DNA of 64,000 nucleotides from Paenibacillus ferrarius (GTDB lineage Bacteria; Bacillota; Bacilli; Paenibacillales; NBRC-103111). Below, one piece after another: positions 16,501 to 24,608 of this stretch; position 1 is the stretch's first letter, and each line of letters opens with the position of its first letter. The stretch is taken from contig NZ_MBTG01000024.1 of the NCBI RefSeq assembly GCF_002027705.1, forward strand, positions 29,511 through 93,510, read 5' to 3'. The position numbers and the translations under genes were made by a program. Under the pieces are notes generated by a model. The model worked only from the letters and a program-made list of their open reading frames with translations. It did not search any database and had not been told where the DNA came from.

Positions 16501-19244
16501 ACGGCTGGGCCCGTCTGCTGAGTAAAACTGAAAGCGGTAATCTCTTTTTCAGTGCCTATTGCCATCTTGACGCTAACTTTCCAGCTTTGCGCAGTGCCAT
16601 TCTCCGCTTTGACCATATAGGTGACCGGGTTCGTAAAGTCGTTTGCGGTCGTGCCGCTTACCTGATCTACGGTACCGACCTTCGCCGTCGCTTCTGCAGA
16701 TAACGCAAACGTTGCCACCAAGTTATTTACGCTTGTACCGCCTATCACTTCAATCTCTACCGTATGCACAGTTGCATCAATGACGGCAGAGCCCGTTTGC
16801 TCAGCCAAGCCAAATGCCAAGATATCTTTCGCATCGTTCGCTTTAACGTTCACAGTGTATGTTGTCTTCGTTATTCCATCTGTCGCCGTTACGATAACCT
16901 TCTTGCCTGTCGCCAATCGGGTAGCTGCGGTTATTCCGTCCTCATCATAAATTTCAAACACTGCACCCGTTGCTGGCGTAATTGCTGCCTTAAATACGGC
17001 TAAAGTTGTACCATAGGGAATGTCAGTTATGCTTTCGCTAGCTGTTCCTCCTGTGCTTACGTTTCCGATCGTGGAAGTCAGCGTTGCATTAGAATTAGGT
17101 ACAATCCATTTCGCATACAAGGTCGTATTAGCCGCTAATGCTAAAGAATCACCCGATTTATAGGTAATGCCGCTGCCATCTGCTTGCGTAGTCCATCCAC
17201 TAAAAACATAGCCTGATTTGATTAAATTAATCATACCCGAATAAATACTAGCTTTTACACCTGGCATGAAAGAACGACTCGTCGGAACAGTTCCACTGGT
17301 GTTGCCATTCCCGTCATAATCTAAGTAAACCTGAATAGCTGGCAAATAAGGATACCCGTTATTATGCAAGGCATCTATCGTCCATACATTCGCAAAATCC
17401 CAAATATGAGCACTATCTGCTTCATAAATACTTTTCGTCTGCATCTGCACAGTAGATTGGCCTAAACCTCCGGCAGAGACCGATTGTCCTGATGTCATTG
17501 TGTCGTAGAAGCTGTTGACAGCCACTCCCCCGCCACCCAGATGACTATCCAGTCTTTCCCCAACCAAACCGCCTACATCGATACTTCCACTCACTTTCCC
17601 AGTGGCGTAGCTGTTGGTAATCATTCCGCCGCCGTTTTGCCCGGTCAAACCGCCTACCTTCTCATTGCCCGCCACTTGCCCTGAGGCGTAACTATCGTTA
17701 ATAAATCCATATTGGTTCCAACCTACCAACCCGCCTACGTATTCACTGTCCACACTTCCGCTTACTTTCCCTGAGGCGTAGCTGCTCTTGACCTCCCCGC
17801 TTTCGTAGTTATCGTTACTCCCAACTAGACCGCCTACGTTATATCTTCCATTCACTTCCCCTGTGGCAAAACTATGGCTGATTGTTCCTCCATTGTTGTC
17901 GCCAACTAAACCGCCCACTTGCGTACTTAAATCACTTCCACTCAGATTCACATTCCCTGTGGCATAGCTGTAGCTGATAGTTCCACTCGTGCTGCTGCCA
18001 ATCAAACCGCCCACTTGAAAACTTGAATTACCGCCGTTCACATGGCCTGTGGCGTAGCTATTCAGAATGTTTCCACCTTGGGAATTATCGTTTTTGCCAA
18101 TCAAACCGCCTATACTATAACTTTCATCCGTTCCACTCACATTACCTGTAGCGTGGCTGCCGCTGATTTCTCCATTGTTGTTAGAAGCAACCAAGCCACC
18201 TGCATAGGGACTGCCATAGGCAACAGCAGGATTTGGCAGCAAGCTCACATTACCTGCAGCGTAGCTGTTGGTGATTTTCCCATAAGACGCGTTCCCAACT
18301 AGTCCGCCCGCGACAAAGCTTCCGCTTACATCCCCTAAGGCATTGCTGTCACTGATCGTGCCGCTTCTGTTCGAACCAACCAAGCCGCCTATATTTTCAC
18401 CTCCGCTTACCTTCCCAGTGGAGTAGCTATTGCTGATCGTGCCATTTTCGTTGTATCCAACTAAGCCGCCAGCATTCCTATCCGTACTTGCAACCAAGCT
18501 TACATTGCCTGAGGCGTAGCTGCTGCTGATCGTTCCGTCTGACTTATAACCAACTAAGCCGCCTATATATTTATTTCCGCTCACAATCCCTGCAGCATGG
18601 CTGCCGCTGATTGTTCCACTGTAGGAATCACCAACTAAACCGCCTATATTTTCACTTCCGCTGACATCCACGGAGGCGTAACTGTCCTTGATCTCTCCAT
18701 TGCTGTTGCTGCCAGTCAAACCGCCAACACTATAATCTCCACTTACACTTCCTGAAGCGAAACTGTTCTCTATTGTTCCTCCATCGTTCAAACCAACCAA
18801 AGCGCTTACTGCATACCCGCCATGGATAGATACATTTTCCAGCTTCACATTCGCAATAGAACTTCCATTCCCAATACTGCCTAATAACCCTGCAAAATCG
18901 CCACTAGGTATCGTTAACCCCGTTATTTGATATCCGTTACCATCGAAGTGGCCTTTAAATGGCGTATCCTGCGTACCTATTGGAACCCAGCCCGATGCGG
19001 CATAACTGCTCAAATCAATTGGGCCTGTCAGTTTAAAATAAAGATTTCCATCCAAGTAACTGCCCCTGACCTTATTCAGTTGATTAGCCGTTCCAATGAG
19101 GTATGGTCTGCTAGCGGACCCCTCTCCTGAGAAATCCATTGCCGCAGATACTGGATTGCTTCCAACCCCGCCACCAGAGATCGCGCCAAACACGATCATC
19201 ATCACCATTATCAGGCTCATAACTTTATTTACCAATCTACGCAT
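13515..19244 (-). CDS. Giant surface protein: GLUG repeats, bacterial Ig-like repeats, three SLH domains
   Basis: This is a 1909-residue secreted protein. A signal peptide at the N-terminus ends near PVSAA. GLUG-type repeats fill about 120-570 (GGLVG..GTIS.SYA.G.VSG units), followed by an InlB/Listeria-Bacteroides type repeat (~638-713). Four tandem ~94-residue beta repeats (804-1177) come next, then cadherin-like beta-sandwich repeats (~1185-1388), a ZU5-like region (~1595-1718), and three SLH domains (1733-1783, 1793-1844, 1853-1907). SLH domains dock on pyruvylated secondary wall polymer, so the protein should sit on the cell surface as an adhesin or matrix component. I chose ATG 19244 because the GGAGAGGGG ribosome binding site overlaps the other candidate ATG at 19262. 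A two-component gene pair lies directly upstream on the same strand, separated by a terminator. Confidence 0.9.
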   Translation of the reverse strand: MRRLVNKVMSLIMVMMIVFGAISGGGVGSNPVSAAMDFSGEGSASRPYLIGTANQLNKVRGSYLDGNLYFKLTGPIDLSSYAASGWVPIGTQDTPFKGHFDGNGYQITGLTIPSGDFAGLLGSIGNGSSIANVKLENVSIHGGYAVSALVGLNDGGTIENSFASGSVSGDYSVGGLTGSNSNGEIKDSYASVDVSGSENIGGLVGDSYSGTISGSHAAGIVSGNKYIGGLVGYKSDGTISSSYASGNVSLVASTDRNAGGLVGYNENGTISNSYSTGKVSGGENIGGLVGSNRSGTISDSNALGDVSGSFVAGGLVGNASYGKITNSYAAGNVSLLPNPAVAYGSPYAGGLVASNNNGEISGSHATGNVSGTDESYSIGGLIGKNDNSQGGNILNSYATGHVNGGNSSFQVGGLIGSSTSGTISYSYATGNVNLSGSDLSTQVGGLVGDNNGGTISHSFATGEVNGRYNVGGLVGSNDNYESGEVKSSYASGKVSGSVDSEYVGGLVGWNQYGFINDSYASGQVAGNEKVGGLTGQNGGGMITNSYATGKVSGSIDVGGLVGERLDSHLGGGGVAVNSFYDTMTSGQSVSAGGLGQSTVQMQTKSIYEADSAHIWDFANVWTIDALHNNGYPYLPAIQVYLDYDGNGNTSGTVPTSRSFMPGVKASIYSGMINLIKSGYVFSGWTTQADGSGITYKSGDSLALAANTTLYAKWIVPNSNATLTSTIGNVSTGGTASESITDIPYGTTLAVFKAAITPATGAVFEIYDEDGITAATRLATGKKVIVTATDGITKTTYTVNVKANDAKDILAFGLAEQTGSAVIDATVHTVEIEVIGGTSVNNLVATFALSAEATAKVGTVDQVSGTTANDFTNPVTYMVKAENGTAQSWKVSVKMAIGTEKEITAFSFTQQTGPAVIDLASHTVAIQVANGTSLTSLKAAFTLSPGATAKVGTTDQVSGVTANNFTNPVVYVIKAENGITQNWTVTVNAAFSSAKVITAFSFPQQTGPAVIDANAHTIAIQVAYGTNVTSLKAVFTLSPGASAKVGSRGQISNSTVNNFTNPVTYLVRAADDSTQNWIVTVNVAAASSAKDLTAFSFQSLQPAVVGTINGTDVALTVPNGTAVTSLVATFTSSAGSTVKVGATTQASGTTANDFTAPVTYVVTAQDGTMAAYTVAVTRSAAPGGNPNLSGLMLTSGGLTLSADSVTGTTYHFNANNVISSINVTASVYDSNSNIKVSLYNSDNVLVLGPFSLINGQASQSLPLEVGSNRMELVVTAQDGSSKTYLVYVNRATAAYSNAQLKSLQVSDAVLVFNKAIYNYTLSVGNRVDVVKLNAFAEETQASVTINTERVTTKDIQLNVGSNLVAIEVTAQDGTTKLIYSVNIRRAVVITASSNSSIQLTSDPVTIAVPIGVTNAKMAFTPVNVGSNKETSLPLIEVFAETSEGKLLVAIPEGTKVTAPGTWDGTLKLPEVQSNSSVSISNSNVSGVIEIGSPDVTLTFDKAVRLFFPKQGHKLAGYVKNGAVIPITGSITSDTQAAADDEIAPNGEARITVGEDLVVWTKHFTTYVFYFPITPTNTSEGGGGGGGSVGGPSNVGTIWAARGGTLILNGLQIDAPLGAVDSDTQVTVNKSSDTTNLPTDHSMHLASEIYEITTDKAGDLIKAVTLTLPFDKAKVDFSKSKAALYGLNEKSQKWEQLGDQQTDQTKGTVSGSTRHFTKFAVLAIDKKETTNPPVEAVDFGDIKGHWAEASIRELVQLGAINGYSDHTFKPNDSITRAEFVTVIVKAFHLQALTGKAFVDTEAHWARSAIGIAASLGVVTGYSASTFGPDDLITREQMAVMIIRAAQIVSSGDQADSFKDSAAISEWARTALAAATAKALLNGYEDGTVKPKANTTRAEAAAIILRALQLKK
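15712..16833 (-). repeat. Four tandem ~282-bp coding repeats in the SLH protein gene
   Basis: Units begin at about 16833, 16551, 16267 and 15985 on the minus strand, each opening with an [AE]K[DEV][IL]xAF motif. Each encodes about 94 residues containing TAKVG..DQVSG.TANDFTNPVTY or a close variant. The first three are more alike than the fourth, as expected for recent duplication. They could vary in copy number between strains. Confidence 0.85.
17540..18880 (-). repeat. GLUG-type short coding repeats in the SLH protein gene
   Basis: About a dozen degenerate units of roughly 75-100 bp encode the pattern GGLVG-(N/S)-x-GTIS-x-SYA-x-G-x-VSG. The repetition is at the protein level and partly at DNA level. 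The repeats are coding, so they are not a CRISPR array. Confidence 0.85.
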
Positions 19245-19324
19245 TCCTGTTCCCCTCTCCATCTTTCATACTGTAAGTCTACTTCAACCCAATAAAAGGA
19301 TAATGAAAAAAATACCCATAAACA

Positions 19325-19359
19325 GAAAAAAACCGCATAGCATCAAGGCTTCGCAGTTT
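19325..19359 (-). terminator. Terminator after the response regulator gene
   Basis: On the minus strand AAACTGC pairs with GCGGTTT, with an inner AGC/GCT, followed by eight T. It separates the two-component genes from the SLH protein gene, so the latter probably has its own promoter. Confidence 0.8.
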
Positions 19360-19379
19360 TTGTCGACGGGCATAAATAT

Positions 19380-20528
19380 TTATTTTTTATTGGAAAAGCG
19401 ACTTACCATCAAGTCATATAACTGGATCAGTTCCTCGGAGGGACGAATGCCCAGCTCACGGCTAAGCAGACGAACATAATCGGTATACAGCGCCGTCAGC
19501 CCTTTTTTGTCCCCAGTCAACTCGCGTATCATCATGAGATAACGTATGACGGATTCGTCCAGCGGATTGCGTTCATTCAGCTTGAGCAGCAGTTTGGATG
19601 CAGCGGTCGTATCGCTGAGCGAAATAAGTACTGCGGCAAGCCGCTTAACGAATGAGGCATATAATTCTGTATAGCGTTCCGTTTCGTGAATAGCCCATAC
19701 ATACGCCTTATCCCCGAACAGATCGCCTGTATATAAGCGTTCGACTTGCAACGCTTTATCCACATCACCGAGATCAATCGTTTGCAGTTTCTCGGCTTGC
19801 CTCTCGAATTCCACGAAATCGATAGCGGCATCCTTTAACTCCAGCGCATAGCCGTCGTTCTCCGAGCGCACAACCTCCCGCATACCAAGCGGTTCCAAAG
19901 ACTTACGCAATTGATAAACGGTCGTATTCAAGTAGTTCTCTGCATTAGATTGGTGCATCCCTCCAAAAATATCCGTAACCAATCTGGAGCGAGGTATTCG
20001 CTTGCCCCGATAGAGCAGCAAGTAAGCAAACAGCTCCGCACATTTCCGTGATATCCACTTGACGCGGCCTGCTTCGCTGCTCACGACAACGTCACCCAGC
20101 ATGGTTAGAACGATCCTTCCCGTTTCAGCGGAATCTGTATCCGGCAGTGAGGGCGTATACTTGACCCGCTGGTTTGCCAGCGCACGATTAACCGTCCGCT
20201 GCAGTCGTTCTTGGGAAACAGGTTTGACCAAGTAATCCAGTACAGATAGTTCATAAGCTTTCAAGGCAAATTCCTTGTGTGACGTGACGAAAACGATTTG
20301 TACCGGAGAATGCAAAGCTTCCATCTTGGCGGCGAACTCCATTCCACTTCCGCCCGGCATGGAGATGTCAACGAAAGCAAGCCCGATATCCGCGTTCTCG
20401 CTGAGAAAGGAGGCTGCCGACTTTGTGTCCGTGAAGGCGCCCGCCACGTCAATCTCAGGCAGCTTGAGCAGCATTTTGCGCAAAATCAAATGCATCGTCA
20501 GCTCATCATCCACCAAAATCACTTTCAT
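19380..20528 (-). CDS. Response regulator with winged-helix and BTAD domain
   Basis: The 382-residue product begins with a receiver domain: acidic D8/D9, phospho-acceptor D54 in FVDISMPGG, and the VLDYLVKPV loop. A winged-helix DNA-binding region follows (ELFAYLLLYRGKRIPRSRL), then a ~150-residue BTAD-type helical domain ending in RELGIRPSEEL, as in SARP/AfsR-like activators. I chose ATG 20528 because GGAGGAAGACT precedes it; the longer frame upstream only reads through the kinase gene in another frame. The gene starts 23 bp inside the end of the histidine kinase gene, showing translational coupling. BTAD response regulators are common in Paenibacillus. The target is unknown, but the adjacent surface-protein gene is a reasonable candidate. 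Confidence 0.88.
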   Translation of the reverse strand: MKVILVDDELTMHLILRKMLLKLPEIDVAGAFTDTKSAASFLSENADIGLAFVDISMPGGSGMEFAAKMEALHSPVQIVFVTSHKEFALKAYELSVLDYLVKPVSQERLQRTVNRALANQRVKYTPSLPDTDSAETGRIVLTMLGDVVVSSEAGRVKWISRKCAELFAYLLLYRGKRIPRSRLVTDIFGGMHQSNAENYLNTTVYQLRKSLEPLGMREVVRSENDGYALELKDAAIDFVEFERQAEKLQTIDLGDVDKALQVERLYTGDLFGDKAYVWAIHETERYTELYASFVKRLAAVLISLSDTTAASKLLLKLNERNPLDESVIRYLMMIRELTGDKKGLTALYTDYVRLLSRELGIRPSEELIQLYDLMVSRFSNKK

Positions 20529-22329
20529 AGTCTTCCTCCATTCCCCCGTTGTCGAACGCGTCCAGCCTGACTGCCGAACCAGACAAGCTGAATGAGAAGG
20601 TCGTCCCAACTCCTGGCTTACTCTCGAACCAAAGGCTGCCTCCATGGATGCGTACGAATTCACGGGTCAGCGCCAGTCCAAATCTGGTATCTCCGGAATC
20701 GTCTCCATTCACCATCACCTTCAAGAAAGGCTCCTCCAAACGCAGTAATTCCGAGGTCTGATCATCCATTCCCGCCCCATTGTCGCGTACCGAAACAACG
20801 ATCCGATCCCCTTCCAGCTTAGCGCCGATCTCAATCATCCCGCCGAGTCCCGTAAACTTGATCGCATTCGAAAGCAAATTTCGCAGAATAAGATCCAGCA
20901 TCTCTTTATCGGCTCTTACCGTAAGCTTCTCGTCAATTTGCTCCGTCAACTGAATTTGCTTCATGCCGGCCCTTGAGCCCGCAAGCAACAAAGCCTGCCG
21001 GACAACCTGCTGTAAATTCCAGCCTAACGGATGAAACACGACCTTGCCCTTCTGGCTGCGGTACCAATCCAACAAATTTTCGACAAGATGGAACGTGCTT
21101 TGCACTTGCCCTTTGAGTTCCCTTACCAACTCTGCATGCTCAAAATCAGCCGCCGTGAGTTCATCGCCCAGCAGCTCCGTCAAGCTGACAAGGAGGGCAA
21201 ACGGATCGCGAATATCGTGCGCCACGACAGTAAACAACTTATCCTTAAAAGCGTTCAACTCGAATAATTGCCGAGCGTTCTCGCGCAGTCCTGCCTCGCT
21301 CTCCTTCAATTCCGTAATATCATTGAACATTAAGATTTTGCCAATCGTAACCCTGCCGGAATCATAGATAAACGACAAACTGCAACTGTAATGTCTTTTA
21401 CGATTTCCATGAAAGCGGTGGAACGGAAACCGCTCGTCCTCGTCACTTGCGGCACGAATGCGTTCAAGCAGTTCCGGACTTGCTGACAGAACCTTCTCCA
21501 TATCAACAGGATACCGCTTCGTCAAGCCGAGCTCCGGAAGCACCTTCTCGGCTGCACTGTTATAACTGACGATTTGGCCCTCATAATCAAATAGTACGAC
21601 CCCGTCACGGATCGTTTCAAATACTTTTGCCATTGCAAGCGGCGTCAAACGAAGCAAATTAAACCGCAAAATCCCCCATACATAGGCAATGCCCGATACA
21701 GCGAATCCGAAGGGAGTTAAATCCACATTGCTTCCAGTCCAAAAGAACAGGTTGAAAAACATCGGCGCGACCGCGCCCAAGAGGAGAACCACGATTTGCT
21801 TCCGCACGGCCGGCAAAGCCCGCCAATACATGGGAATAAACAGCAGCATCCCGAACAATAAGATGGAATAATTATAAACCGTGTGCACCTTATACCAGGG
21901 TCCCTTAACCGTTGTGTATAGAGGAATCGTCGCACTCTCATTTAGAACATACTGCTCATAAACCAAGTGATGCCAATCGTTAGTCATATGGAGGAAAAAA
22001 ACGGCCGCTGGGATAACGAACAGCAACACCGCAAGGCGCTTACGGTAGCGAGACGCCGTTCCCGTAAATTGAATGACCTGAAAAAACCAGAGCGTTGTGA
22101 CGAATGGAATGCCCAAATATTCGATTTGAAGCGACAGCTTCACTTCATCCAGGCTTCTGCTCAGCACCTCAAAGGCATAGCCAAGCGAATAGCAAGCCGC
22201 TGACAGCATGATCAAAATCATCGTTTTGGCAACAGGCAGATGACGTTTGCGGTAAGACAAAAATGAAACGAACAGCATCAACGCCGTTGCAAAAAAAAGC
22301 GATCCCGACATCCATTGTCTTATGTCCAC
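20506..22329 (-). CDS. Membrane sensor histidine kinase with 7TM sensor and PAS domain
   Basis: The 607-residue protein has about seven hydrophobic segments in residues ~5-225 (7TM histidine-kinase type), then a PAS domain (~235-340). The kinase core follows: VVAHDIRDPF with the phospho-acceptor His near 371, N box NLLSNAIKFT, G1 DNGAGM, and a C-terminal GVGTTFSF. It senses a signal at the membrane and phosphorylates the coupled response regulator. I chose GTG 22329 because AAAGGAG lies 8 bp upstream. An ATG at 22359 exists but has no ribosome binding site and would place it within this leader. The ligand is unknown. Confidence 0.9.
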   Translation of the reverse strand: MDIRQWMSGSLFFATALMLFVSFLSYRKRHLPVAKTMILIMLSAACYSLGYAFEVLSRSLDEVKLSLQIEYLGIPFVTTLWFFQVIQFTGTASRYRKRLAVLLFVIPAAVFFLHMTNDWHHLVYEQYVLNESATIPLYTTVKGPWYKVHTVYNYSILLFGMLLFIPMYWRALPAVRKQIVVLLLGAVAPMFFNLFFWTGSNVDLTPFGFAVSGIAYVWGILRFNLLRLTPLAMAKVFETIRDGVVLFDYEGQIVSYNSAAEKVLPELGLTKRYPVDMEKVLSASPELLERIRAASDEDERFPFHRFHGNRKRHYSCSLSFIYDSGRVTIGKILMFNDITELKESEAGLRENARQLFELNAFKDKLFTVVAHDIRDPFALLVSLTELLGDELTAADFEHAELVRELKGQVQSTFHLVENLLDWYRSQKGKVVFHPLGWNLQQVVRQALLLAGSRAGMKQIQLTEQIDEKLTVRADKEMLDLILRNLLSNAIKFTGLGGMIEIGAKLEGDRIVVSVRDNGAGMDDQTSELLRLEEPFLKVMVNGDDSGDTRFGLALTREFVRIHGGSLWFESKPGVGTTFSFSLSGSAVRLDAFDNGGMEEDYESDFGG

Positions 22330-22445
22330 AGCTGCGTCTCCTTTGTATCCAATGACCATCGAACCGCTCTATGAGCCATTTCGACATAAAACTATCTAAA
22401 TCTATCAAAAACAGGATATCATCTTTCTCTATCCTATGTCCACGA

Positions 22446-22481
22446 GTCAAATAAGCGCCACCGGAGATTACCCAGTGACGC
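22446..22481 (-). terminator. Possible terminator after the 37-residue membrane gene
   Basis: On the minus strand GCGTCAC pairs with GTGGCGC (one G-U), and a T-rich stretch follows. It lies between the small gene at 22513 and the kinase gene. The T-tract is interrupted, so it may be only partly effective. Confidence 0.45.
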
Positions 22482-22512
22482 CGCTGCTTCCATCCTTCTT
22501 GGTCATAAATCC

Positions 22513-22626
22513 TTATTCGTCCGCTTTCTTCTCTCGACGAATCAAAAGAAACAACGATCCAAGGCCTACAACAGCGAAAGCTGCAAAAATACAACCAAAT
22601 ATGAGCATGAAATAGTCCATATCCAT
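22513..22626 (-). CDS. Small single-pass membrane protein (37 residues)
   Basis: An ATG at 22626 with AGAGGT upstream opens a 37-residue frame: MDMDYFML, a hydrophobic helix of about 22 residues (IFGCIFAAFAVVGLGSLFLL), then a basic and acidic tail RREKKADE. This is the layout of a small membrane protein with a cytoplasmic tail. It sits between the PLD lipoprotein gene and the kinase gene on the same strand. No family is recognised. It might modulate the 7TM kinase, but that is a guess from position. Confidence 0.55.
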   Translation of the reverse strand: MDMDYFMLIFGCIFAAFAVVGLGSLFLLIRREKKADE

Positions 22627-22709
22627 GAATACATTACCTCTAATTCATCTTGATCTTTGTTTCCAGAAGTATATTAGCATTAACTTTGAAACATCGCAAT
22701 TCATCTATT

Positions 22710-23357
22710 TCACTTCGCTTTTTGAACAATTTTCTTTTCAAACTTCTCAAAGCTTTTCGTATCATTCCACATTTTTTCGAATTGATCAGAGAAAGATTTT
22801 GCAGTCTCTTCGTTACGGATGACCATCAATACCTCGTCATTCGTTGTGGATGATGCTTTGGAATAGTTATAGGACCCTGTTGTAACAACCTGTTTATCTG
22901 CGATGGTCACTTTGAGGTGCATGAGTCCGCTGTGTTTGTTAACCATCATCGGTATACCCGCACTGCCCAGAAGCTTCATCGCTTCTTCTTGTGTTTTTCC
23001 CGAAGACTGGATTTTATCGCTAATAATCCGGACAGCCACGCCGCGCTTCTTCGCCTCTTTGATGGCAGCTACAATATCAGGATGCACCAAGGTGTAAATT
23101 GCGATGTCGAGCGTTGTTTTCGAAGCGTTGATTACATCAATAAGAGCTTTCTCCGGATGTTGATCCGCTTTGGTGAAGTAATATTCGTCGTTTATTTGTT
23201 GCTTTGCCGCTGGGGTCTCTGTCGGTTTAGGTGTGATAGAAACACTTGATGTAGGGGTTGGGCTGGGTTTCACTGCGGTTAGAGACTTAGGTGCAAAGCT
23301 GCACCCAGTTAGTGCAATAACACTTACTAATGTAATGAGTCCAATGAAATTTCTCAT
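22710..23357 (-). CDS. Lipoprotein with single phospholipase D / Nuc-type HKD domain
   Basis: The 215-residue product has a lipoprotein signal peptide with lipobox LTGC (Cys19), a Pro/Thr-rich linker (31-52), and one PLD-superfamily domain. The HKD motif is H147-L-K149, D154, then G161-S162 and N164, with E175 downstream. Single-HKD proteins act as dimers and are often endonucleases of the Nuc type. The protein should be tethered on the outer membrane face, where it could degrade external DNA or act on phospholipid. AAGGAG lies 11 bp upstream of the ATG. The preserved catalytic residues suggest activity; the substrate is unknown. Confidence 0.87.
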   Translation of the reverse strand: MRNFIGLITLVSVIALTGCSFAPKSLTAVKPSPTPTSSVSITPKPTETPAAKQQINDEYYFTKADQHPEKALIDVINASKTTLDIAIYTLVHPDIVAAIKEAKKRGVAVRIISDKIQSSGKTQEEAMKLLGSAGIPMMVNKHSGLMHLKVTIADKQVVTTGSYNYSKASSTTNDEVLMVIRNEETAKSFSDQFEKMWNDTKSFEKFEKKIVQKAK

Positions 23358-23583
23358 ATTCCATATATCTCCTTAACTGTTATAAGAATAGTATCGCACG
23401 AACGTGTATTTGTACGCAAATGTAAAGAGTCTCCCAGCAAGTCTAACGCATAATTTCCCATTCTCGGTTCAAATGATGACCAGGAATGATAATCAAAAAA
23501 GTGGTCCCGAGTCCAGTCATACATGCCATTTAACGAATACTATAACCACGTAACAGCATTTTTTTGTAAAGGAGTGCTTAAAT

Positions 23584-23673
23584 ATGGGAGCAGCCTATGG
23601 AGGCAACAATGCAGCAGCAATTCTGGTTCTATTTATCCTTTTAGTGATTATTACAGTAGCTTTTGCTTGGTAA
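23584..23673 (+). CDS. YjcZ-like sporulation-associated miniprotein (29 residues)
   Basis: The frame starts at an ATG with AAAGGAG 9 bp upstream and ends just before a strong terminator, so it is a complete short transcription unit. The product is a Gly/Asn-rich head (MGAAYGGNNAA) followed by one hydrophobic helix (ILVLFILLVIITVAFAW). This matches the YjcZ family of tiny Firmicute membrane proteins, several of which are sporulation-associated. The molecular role is unknown. Confidence 0.8.
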   Translation: MGAAYGGNNAAAILVLFILLVIITVAFAW

Positions 23674-23689
23674 GAATAGAGTAAAGAAA

Positions 23690-23724
23690 AATGCAGCAAG
23701 GGGAGATATCCCCCTTGCTGCATT
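23690..23724 (+). terminator. Terminator of the YjcZ-like gene
   Basis: A 14-bp perfect stem, AATGCAGCAAGGGG with CCCCTTGCTGCATT, closes a 7-nt loop, 16 bp after the stop codon. The downstream T content is modest and the upstream side is A-rich, so it may work in both directions. Confidence 0.8.
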
Positions 23725-23855
23725 CTTCAGTCAATATCACATCATACCGCCCTTGTTATTGTTCTAATCAAGAACTTTAAGTTCACCGTTCAGGTAAAAT
23801 CAGTCCATTATATGCGTATAGAAATCATACCTCTGATGCACGCGTGATCTTGGTA

Positions 23856-24608
23856 TTAATTTAGGTCGGAAGCTGGGCTTAGTAATTGATCAATGTATTC
23901 GTACATAAGTATTGCATTGGTACACCGTTGAAGCGAATGATCTGCATTAAAAATGAAGTCCCATGATTCCTTATACTTATCTGTTACTTCCTCTGCAAGC
24001 GGAGGAAAATGGCTCTTCAGGAGATTATTAATCGTTTGTGTTTCCCTAACTTTTTTTAAGAAAGTTACCATTTTCCTGATTTTTAGATTCTGTGATACAT
24101 TTAGCTCATCGAAAATGACATGCTCTACTTCCTGTGATAAATAAAACAAACTGTAAGGAATTTGAACTTTCTTGTAAGTTATATGGGTGATATATTTTGC
24201 ATTGTTCGTGTTGGCTTTTTTTATTTGATTTCTGTGATGTATACTCAACTTCTGGTCTATTGTATTGACATAAATCCCGTCATTTTTGTACAAGATAGTT
24301 TCCTTTTGGGCTAGATCAACAAAGACCTTATCCTCACTTACAAATGACCCATCTGTATCTGAAAAATGTAATATTCCTAAAAAATCTTTTGGTTGAAGGT
24401 CGCCTATTTTACTAATAAAGAAATCTCTTATACGATCTCTTATGCCTACACCTTGTAATTCAAGTTGTGTGAAGATGTCCCCTCGAAACGCTTTTATGAC
24501 CAACAAGTCTTTGGGATACACCTTCTCCAGCTCATCGAAAAATAAAAGGCCGTCTGATTCGCCTTCGACAATCACAAACAGAACTTTTTTCAGCTTATTC
24601 GCCATCAT
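23856..24608 (-). CDS. TOPRIM-like protein of an ATPase/nuclease pair (RloB / AbiLii / AriB-like)
   Basis: The 250-residue product opens with a TOPRIM-like strand and acid: VLFVIVEGESDG with E15-G16. The later HFSDTDGSF (D84, D86) fits the DxD metal-binding motif. This E...DxD arrangement is seen in RloB-type, AbiLii-type and DUF4435/AriB proteins that pair with ABC-type ATPases in phage defence. The C-terminal half is helical and has no motif I recognise. The gene starts at ATG 24608 (or 24605), overlapping the end of the ATPase gene by 14 bp, so the two are translationally coupled. Base composition is clearly AT-richer than the flanks. I infer an effector nuclease held or activated by the ATPase. 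Family assignment is from motifs, not a search. Confidence 0.65.
   Translation of the reverse strand: MMANKLKKVLFVIVEGESDGLLFFDELEKVYPKDLLVIKAFRGDIFTQLELQGVGIRDRIRDFFISKIGDLQPKDFLGILHFSDTDGSFVSEDKVFVDLAQKETILYKNDGIYVNTIDQKLSIHHRNQIKKANTNNAKYITHITYKKVQIPYSLFYLSQEVEHVIFDELNVSQNLKIRKMVTFLKKVRETQTINNLLKSHFPPLAEEVTDKYKESWDFIFNADHSLQRCTNAILMYEYIDQLLSPASDLN

Noticed and set aside
17540..18880. CRISPR array
   Set aside because: The repeats are degenerate, coding in one long frame, and have no fixed repeat/spacer structure or nearby cas genes.
19245..19262. Six-residue N-terminal extension of the SLH protein (ATG 19262)
   Set aside because: The ribosome binding site lies on those codons and is spaced for the ATG at 19244.
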